Shown here one piece after another: positions 57,641 to 64,000 of a stretch of DNA of 64,000 nucleotides. Position numbers and translations under genes: made by a program. Position 1 is the first letter of the stretch; each line of letters opens with the position of its first letter. Source of the DNA: Chamaecrista fasciculata (Eukaryota > Streptophyta > Magnoliopsida > Fabales > Fabaceae); contig QANZ01000187.1 in assembly GCA_003254925.1 (NCBI GenBank), positions 52,827 to 116,826 of the forward strand. The letters run 5' to 3'. The notes under the pieces are model-generated. The model searched no databases. It was given only the letters and a program-made list of their open reading frames with translations, and was not told the DNA's origin.

Positions 57641-58840
57641 CACTTCTAGATGACAACAATGATATCGCTCATTTGGATTATATGAATTAAATTTAATAAT
57701 AATAAGAGCATGTAGCATTATCTAAGATATTGAATCATCCTAAATGTTGGAGTGAAGAAAAACCACGAGCTAAATACTTAACTGTTAGCATAGAAAAACT
57801 AAAACAATTTAGTCACAAATATTTCTATAAATCATAGAAAGTAACTTTCTCCTGGCAAAATAAATACCTCCAAATGTAACTTCTTTAAACAGTTAGAAAA
57901 CAAGTAACAATAGTATTGTTCCTTCACAATATACAAATAAACTTGAGGACAATCATAAGAGGTCTCAAGACAGCCAAACAGAGAAGGACCAAACCAAAAT
58001 AGATGGAAGAGGGCAACACTATACTAATATATAAGATAATTCTTCATTAACATTATTAATATGGCCACTTTCATACTGCACTTCATTCAGTGAAACACTT
58101 TGTCATCACTTTCTCTATTCTCATTGCTTCATTAGAATAATGGTGTGCAGCTGTACTTTATAATATGCATTTGGAGGTTCAAAATCCGCATTTAACCAAT
58201 GTTACAAATGGTGCTTACAAATTTGTACAATCTAAAATATTCTATTTGAAATTTACAGACAAGTGAGCTGCACACTCAGATTGCATTTGTTGGTTCTTAT
58301 TTCATTTTACCATGGATGAACCATTCAAAACCAAGCTGAACCCAGTCTTTAGTAAAATATTGCAAATTTGTATTTTTATTTCCCTGACGACTTTGTCATT
58401 TTTAATTAATTGAGAAGAAAAAAGCTTTGTACTAGTAGTTCTGATTGTTGTTTACATGTAGGTATAATCTTGTAAAAGATCTTTTAGTTTTTTTTTAAAA
58501 AAAAATGCTCCATCTGTGCGTATAGAACTATTGAGTGATGTTTACACAAAATTCCAAATTTAGAGTGAATGGAAAGCATAGTTAAGACTTTTCTTGTTGC
58601 ATAATTCTTACCGAAGCTGTTGGTTTACTCAACAAGTTATGCCAAAAAGTATAAAGAAATCCTACAAAGTATATATAATAATAATTGAACAACGCTATGT
58701 TTAAGATGAAAACCAAGGTACTATTCGATTACAATATATAAAAAAAATGAAATTCAGAAGAACTTACAGCATTATCTAAGAAACCAAATCATTAAAAATT
58801 CTAGGAATCACAATGCAGACAAACCTCAAACTAAATAGAC
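57641..58840. other. non-genic stretch
   Basis: No gene is visible. It contains sequence related to the flanks at 55.9 kb and 62 kb (AACAAGTTATGCCAAAAAGT at about 58630). Confidence 0.4.
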
Positions 58841-58844
58841 AACT

Positions 58845-58935
58845 TGTTCTGTCAAAATGAAAAATCTGAGTCCATGATTCAACAACACTACATTCTTAGA
58901 TTCACTAAATAGGCAACATGTTGAATCAGAATGAA
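58845..58935 (-). pseudogene. short duplicated piece of F-box coding sequence
   Basis: GTCAAAATGAAAAATCTGAG with CCATGATTCAACAACACTAC resembles the coding segment 59160-59220 (CAAAATGAAATAGAGTCCAT, GATTCTACAACACCGTATTC). A second echo follows at 58918. These lie just past the F-box stop codon. Confidence 0.5.
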
Positions 58936-58937
58936 AT

Positions 58938-60224
58938 CTAAGTCCATGTGAAGGCTTTTGCATTTTTTTCTTTTATTAAAAATAAACTCTCAACATGATC
59001 TCCCATATATAAAATAGAGGCAAAGCTATGCTTTATCTTCTTCACCGATCCTTTTATGGGATCCATAAAATCAATCTCATGCTCATTCGAATGTATTATG
59101 ACCAGCCCCTCATTATTCTTAAAAGCCGACACACCTAACAAGGACCCAATAATGAAGTTGATATTGCTTGTTGAATCAAAATGAAATAGAGTCCATGATT
59201 CTACAACACCGTATTCCTTCATTACCCAGATACTACAAAAATAACCACTATTATGTTGAAGAGCAAGCAAATTACCTCCTTTCAGAATCTTCCAGAACTT
59301 TCCTGTCTCCTTTATAGGGTGGGGTAACATCAATTCTCCAAATTTTTCTTCAACAAAGTCAAACGTCAAAATAAAAGAGTCATTCATCCCATTACGGGAG
59401 GCTTGGAAGTGCAGTACCCCATTGACAAGCTTGTTTTCATTGGCTATGATTTGAAAGGGAAAAGGTGCAACACTAATGGTTCTCCAAGAATGAGAAGCAA
59501 GAGAGTATATCTCAACTTGAGAACCAATTTTTTTTTTGGGATAGCAACAAGACAAAATTCTTACTACTTTGAAATCATGGTTTCGAGAATCAAAGCCGAA
59601 CCCATAATGAACAGCACAATGGCGAGCATTAGGGGTGAGGGAGGGTTTAAGAAAGATATATTTGTGAATACAAGGGTTCCAAATAACAACTTGGTTGCAA
59701 TTGTCATCAAAACACACAAGGCCATTGCAAGTGCCAACCACATTCTTCCAATAAAAGGGATAGATAGGTGGGAATTTGAAAACCGAAAGGCTATTGGTTG
59801 CATCATCATCATCATCTGAATATAGTGAGTACAAATCGTCATCCAACGTACCGAGGTGGAAGAAGAGGGAGGAATTGGTTTGGAGATGGTGATGATGATG
59901 AGAAATGATGATGGAATTAGTTGTGATGATGGACTTCCATTCTTTACAGACACACATGCATCTCACGAGAGACTTGATGGGTAATCTGTGAAGAATTTCC
60001 TCTATCACTTGTGAAGGGAAGTAGTCAGACATTGCGAAGAGAACAAAGAGGTCTAAAACAAATTCCTCTGACTCAAAACAGAGATTAACAAATGCCACAA
60101 ATTTCCAACTAAAAAAATGCAGAATGGAAGGAATATGAGAGTAGTGCTTCGACAAATACCGAATACTAGCAGTAGCAGAGCTTCGACAGTTTGAACTTGA
60201 CGTCGACGACGTGGCGAGCTTCAA
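58938..60224 (-). CDS. F-box protein with F-box-associated domain
   Basis: The intronless open frame has 428 codons, but the likely start is the internal Met at 60032 (MSDYFPSQVIEEILHRLPIK), giving 364 residues, because the F-box normally sits at the N-terminus. The 64 upstream residues (MKLATSSTSSSNCRSSATAS...) look like leader sequence. The F-box covers residues 4-35 of the short form (SLVRCMCVCKEWKSII). The rest follows the F-box-associated (FBA type 1/3) pattern: VVGTCNGLVCF, WNPCIHKYIFL, YGFGFDSRNHDFKVVRI, VEIYSLASHSWRTI, NGVLHF, LTFDFVEEKFGELMLP, WVMKEYGVVESWT. Such proteins are substrate receptors of SCF ubiquitin ligases through SKP1; the target is unknown. There is an odd acidic run YSDDDDD. 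A decayed paralogue lies at 63124. Confidence 0.93.
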   Translation of the reverse strand: MKLATSSTSSSNCRSSATASIRYLSKHYSHIPSILHFFSWKFVAFVNLCFESEEFVLDLFVLFAMSDYFPSQVIEEILHRLPIKSLVRCMCVCKEWKSIITTNSIIISHHHHHLQTNSSLFFHLGTLDDDLYSLYSDDDDDATNSLSVFKFPPIYPFYWKNVVGTCNGLVCFDDNCNQVVIWNPCIHKYIFLKPSLTPNARHCAVHYGFGFDSRNHDFKVVRILSCCYPKKKIGSQVEIYSLASHSWRTISVAPFPFQIIANENKLVNGVLHFQASRNGMNDSFILTFDFVEEKFGELMLPHPIKETGKFWKILKGGNLLALQHNSGYFCSIWVMKEYGVVESWTLFHFDSTSNINFIIGSLLGVSAFKNNEGLVIIHSNEHEIDFMDPIKGSVKKIKHSFASILYMGDHVESLFLIKEKNAKAFTWT

Positions 60225-60739
60225 AGTGAAGGCATCACAGAGATCTCAAATTAAGAAAACTGGTTGAAGCAATAATAGGGTTAGGTCGATCGAATTCGAT
60301 GGAAGAATGGAAGAAGCCGAATTCGAAGGGTCAATAATCCGATTGTCTTGTCTTTGTAATATATTATAGCCGAATCTCAAACGTACACGTTTCATGTTTT
60401 CTCATCCGGCGGCTATCATTCTCCCTCTTCTCTATTAACTCCGTTTCGCTCCGCTAATAGTAGTAAAGTAAAGTGAAGTGTAAAGTAAAGTGAGAATGGA
60501 AAAATTATGAGGGAAATGAAAGTAGTTGAGAGAATGTAAAGTAGGTAAAAATTTAAAGTGTTTGATATAAAAAGTTAACGGAGGAAAAGTAAAATAGTTA
60601 TAAAAAGAAAATGACAAAAATGTCCTTCCCACCATCACCACAAAATTATTTTTTTATTTAAAAAAAGTCCCTCTTTATATACAAAAAGGCCCTAATCTAA
60701 ATCCTAAAAAAAAATTAATGGGTGGTGGTGGTGNCCAAT
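60225..60739. other. upstream region of the F-box gene
   Basis: No gene is visible. A GTAAAGT/AAAGTGAAGTG-rich patch (60460-60600) and a (GGT)n run with an N at 60734 are present. Confidence 0.4.
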
Positions 60740-61717
60740 ATTTTTGAATCTCTCATGAATCCTCTTTTCACCTAATGGTCTTGAAGAATTTATTTATAAA
60801 ATTCTTATATATATCATGAGTTTTTAATGACTTAAGTATCTTATCTTATCATGCTTTGCCCCTTGAAACAAGTTATAAAAGATGATTTTATAATTTGTTT
60901 TCTACTCCCAGACCTCATTATTTTATAAAACATAAAACTTTTTTTTTCTTATTTTCTCTACTAAACCTTATTTTATTCTCAAATGAATTCTCCAAGTATG
61001 ATTCCTTAAAATCCTTTATTCCTATAAGATTTTTCTTTATCAAATTCATGATGGTTCTTGTATTTTGGATTCTTTTCAAGTTTACTAATTTTTCATAGAT
61101 GAGTTGTTTCTCGTCTTGTTATTATACATAATTTAATTGCTACAATGAGTGGAATTATTTTAGTGGAATGAATGGAATTTCGAATTAATCAATGTTGTCG
61201 ATTTCTTATTTGGTTGTTGACCACTCTCCCTAGGTGGTGGTGCCCTACACCACAATTGAGATGGGTTAGTCACTCACTGAGTTTTGACTCACCCCTCGTT
61301 TAACTTTTTTTTTAGATACAGGTCCAAATCAAGTTACTATTTCAGCTTTAGGAGGAAGTCAATCAAGAGTCCACTCCATTTTCTCGTGGGTATTTCATTC
61401 TTAATTAGAATTGTGTTAAGTTCTACACTGTTGGTTCTACTAGTACTTAGAGAGAGAATTTGGAGTCATGTATCGTTCTCATTTTGTGCCATCTACTTAT
61501 GTGAGAGATTGACTAAGTGTGTATTTCGTTTAGTTGCATTGAAATGATATATACATCGAGTTTATAATGGCTAAGGATTGTAAAGAATATATATGTGTTA
61601 TGACTGATCAAGATTATGTTATGAATGATTGTTATGGATTGCCTGTGGGTAGGCTTACGGCGTGAGATAGGCCCATGTCCGTGCCGGTCACGTGCTCCCA
61701 CAGACGGGGTTGTGACA
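60740..61717 (+). mobile_element. Ty3/Gypsy (chromovirus, Tekay-like) LTR, 3' part
   Basis: The right end GTGCCGGTCACGTGCTCCCA, then CAGACGGGGTTGTGACA, is the typical 3' end of Tekay/Del LTRs. The preceding CCCTAGGTGGTGGTGCCCTA and TCGTTTAACTTTTTTTTTAG-type segments fit as well. The left end was not defined, and no target duplication was found. No gag or pol is adjacent. Confidence 0.55.
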
Positions 61718-63123
61718 CCATCCGTAACAAATATACTTCCCTTTCTTGTTTCCTCAACTAAGCAGCTCAACTTTCCAAACAATGGAACATACAGAGCAAT
61801 ACACTTACAAGTCTCAACTAGTAAAAACCGAAATAAACTCCCATTTTAGACGTGTGTGTATTATACTGTAGAATCTAAATCTTATAAGTTCACTTTCAAT
61901 AGAGCTGCACTCTCACCAGTTAATAAATGCATTTTTTGAAATTTTCTTCACCTGACTATGGTTGTCCACACTACAACTTAAACTGGTCTTCACTAGGAAT
62001 TTATTATAGTACATGACCTTTCGGTTTTGACAAAACCTTTTCTGCTGAAAGAAATGTTGATTGTTTGCAAATTCTGTTAAGAGTTATCATTTAGCAATGA
62101 CAGAGAAGTTATGCCAAAAAAGTAAGAGCTAGTTATGCCAAAATATATGATAGGGAAATGACAATAAGCAATATATACTAGATATGCATGTCTCAAACAA
62201 TTAGTTATATCAATAATACAATGGTAAGAGCTAGCTATTAGGTTGACCTCATCTGATAGCCACGATCAAAATTACAAAGAGAGCTAACACTACATTCTTA
62301 GAAGGAGATTCCCAAAACCAAGACTGCAACAAACTTACATTATTAATTTCTTAGGAAAGATGAACGAAGGTGGATTTGGCTTGCATGATGTCTTCATGCT
62401 TTTCTTTCCAAACATTTATCCGGGCCATTTTCCTAATTAAATCATTAGACCAAAAAAGGGAAAAGGAAAAAACCAATGAAAGCTCTTATATTTGAAAATT
62501 TATTTAATATAAATGGGAAAACCATATCACAGAAGTAAAACTTATATTACTAGATGATGCCTTCAGTCACAACTTTACTACCCTTTTCTTATTACATCAA
62601 CTAAGTAGCCCAAGTCTCAACAATGGAACAAAAAGAGCAATACACTCTCAAGTCTCAACAAGTTATTTAAAACTAAAATAAACTCCCATTTTAGACTGCA
62701 GTGTGTATTATACTGTAGAATCCCCAACAAGTTCACATATCTAAAGTTTCAATCTCACCATTGGTTGAGACTTCCTGGCGTAGAGAAGCTTTTGAAAAAC
62801 TTGTTCACTTTTCCTCAATCAAAGCAACATGATATTATTATTAGTTTCCATCACTTTGAACACAGTCCAAAAACATTATGCACCATATCAGATACCTTTA
62901 CCATGGATAGTAAATCTAAAAACAAAAAACAATAGATCTTGATATAACAAAGCCCAATATAAATTTACATGCACAAACTAATGGAATCATCAAAAAGACA
63001 CATTCTATAATAAACTTCAGAAACAAATCAACAGAGTTCTTGGAAGCTCCTTTAAAGTTCTATTAGTGTTCCTATAAAAGGCTATCAATAAAGTTGTAGA
63101 AATAGTTTCTCATGCTACTAGTG
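61718..63123. repeat. duplicated F-box flanking sequence
   Basis: 61735-61890 and 62579-62740 are copies (CAATGGAACA..AGAGCAATACACT, AAACTCCCATTTTAGAC, GTATTATACTGTAGAATC), about 840 bp apart. GCAATGACAGAGAAGTTATG (62095) recurs near 56510, 58630 and 63785. No gene is visible. Confidence 0.6.
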
Positions 63124-63545
63124 TTCCTTTTATAAGGCAACATTCCAAAGCACCACTTCTTCACTACTCGTGAGAGCCAACACGCTTGGCAAGCAGTCAT
63201 AGCATGTTGAGTCAAAATGAAACAACAGAGTCCATGATTCTACAGCACAATATTCCTTCATTACCCAAAAACTACAAAATTTATAACAGTAAGAGTAAAG
63301 CTTTTGTGAATATAATAACAAGCAAAATACCTCATATCAAAATTGACATGACATCTTGTGACTCCTTTAAACATTGTGATAACATCAATTCTTGGAATTA
63401 TTCTTCTACAAATCAAACGTTAAAAATTTAAAATGGAGAAGCTGCAACAATAATATCTCAACTTAAATAGTGGCTTAGGAGTCAAGAAGCGTGACAAATC
63501 TGACAATTTTTTGAAATCACGGTTTTGAGAATCAAAGAAACAGAA
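63124..63545 (-). pseudogene. F-box gene relic, paralogue of 58938-60224
   Basis: The minus strand retains FDSQNRDFK, then LTFDL followed by a stop where the intact gene has LTFDFVEEKF. It then has GSHKM where the intact gene has KETGKFW, and finally FCSFWVMKEYCAVESWTLLF followed by HFDSTCYDCLPSVL. The order matches the C-terminal half of the intact gene, but several frame changes, stops and a missing F-box half make it non-functional. Confidence 0.8.
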
Positions 63546-64000
63546 GAAAATATGATGATATCTTTCATCTCTAAGTTATAGAACTTTTTCCTACAACTGA
63601 ATCTGTCTTTAGCAACAGAAATTGCAAAATCTTTTCTTTTTCTTTGTAATGTAGAATAAGAAACTTTAGGTTTATTCACTACAACCATCTCATTACAAAC
63701 CACAATTCTTGTAATGTAGTAGATGTAGGCATAATATTGTAAATGATTTTTTTTTCTTATTTTACTCAGGAATACTTGCCAATGACAGACTAATTATGCC
63801 AATAAAACAAGTATATATAATTCTATATATTGGTCCGCTATCTTCACACATTCACCAAGCTTCTACTCAAACATCTTCAAACAAATATCACAATTTGCTT
63901 TGTTTGTCAAAGGAAAATAATGTTAATTTCTCCTTTGAACTTTGAGATATTTTAATTTCAAACACTCCTCTCAACCTCCTAAAGCAAAAAAAAAAAAAAA
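63546..64000. other. non-genic right edge
   Basis: AT-rich. It may hold more of the decayed F-box paralogue and another copy of its flank (GACAGACTAATTATGCCAAT at about 63785). No gene can be supported. Confidence 0.35.

Noticed and set aside
59403..59819. 138-codon plus-strand frame opposite the F-box gene
   Set aside because: Shadow of the F-box coding sequence; no domain of its own.
1..64000. tRNA or rRNA genes
   Set aside because: I looked for clover-leaf boxes and conserved rRNA segments by eye and saw none; a covariance-model scan would be decisive.

Overview
This window is nuclear DNA from a eudicot plant. It is AT-rich, has GT-AG introns, and carries recognisable plant genes set in dense, mostly dead transposable elements. 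I see four convincing host genes. They are psbR (photosystem II 10 kDa protein, + strand, 17992-18833, five exons), a NAC1/NAC21-22-type transcription factor (- strand, 25768-31637, three exons, with a miR164 target site), an intronless Ser-rich protein resembling membrane-associated kinase regulators (+ strand, 47648-48448), and an F-box protein (- strand, 58938-60032 or 60224). A decayed F-box paralogue lies near the right edge (about 63124-63545).

Layout. 1-2338: exon-like gene fragments (COG8, a GH47 mannosidase-like piece, two unknown) on the minus strand. 2344-4553: a complete solo Copia LTR with a 5-bp target duplication. 4764: a Helitron 3' terminus. 5964-6140: a hAT MITE. 7257-11770: a truncated minus-strand Ty1/Copia element with a second Copia LTR nested in its reverse transcriptase/RNase H region. 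13050-14875: gypsy-like LTR sequence and an RNase H-like fragment. 15190-15834: a foldback element and a perfect 74-bp palindrome. 17560-18833: a short Helitron, then psbR. 19000-25670: MITEs, foldbacks, a 732-bp tandem duplication and microsatellites. 25768-32000: the NAC gene, with two Helitron copies in intron 1 and two foldbacks in intron 2. 32426-38991: two TRIM retroelements, a longer Helitron copy and a long hairpin. 41815-50503: a GC-rich hAT MITE and two long-TIR MULE-like elements, one carrying a piece of a BAHD acyltransferase gene. 50580-51950: a CACTA-type terminus and a fructokinase gene fragment. 52000-58900: AT-rich sequence, foldbacks and a Copia gag/protease relic. 58938-64000: the F-box locus, a gypsy LTR and duplicated F-box flanking sequence.

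The genes form no operon or pathway; they are ordinary neighbours. The most unusual content is repeated capture of host gene pieces by transposons, a small Helitron family placed next to or inside genes, and MULE-like arms filled with degenerate telomere-type CCCTAAA repeats. Several single-N positions, two of them flanked by duplicated sequence, look like assembly joins. All calls are by eye; no database search was run.
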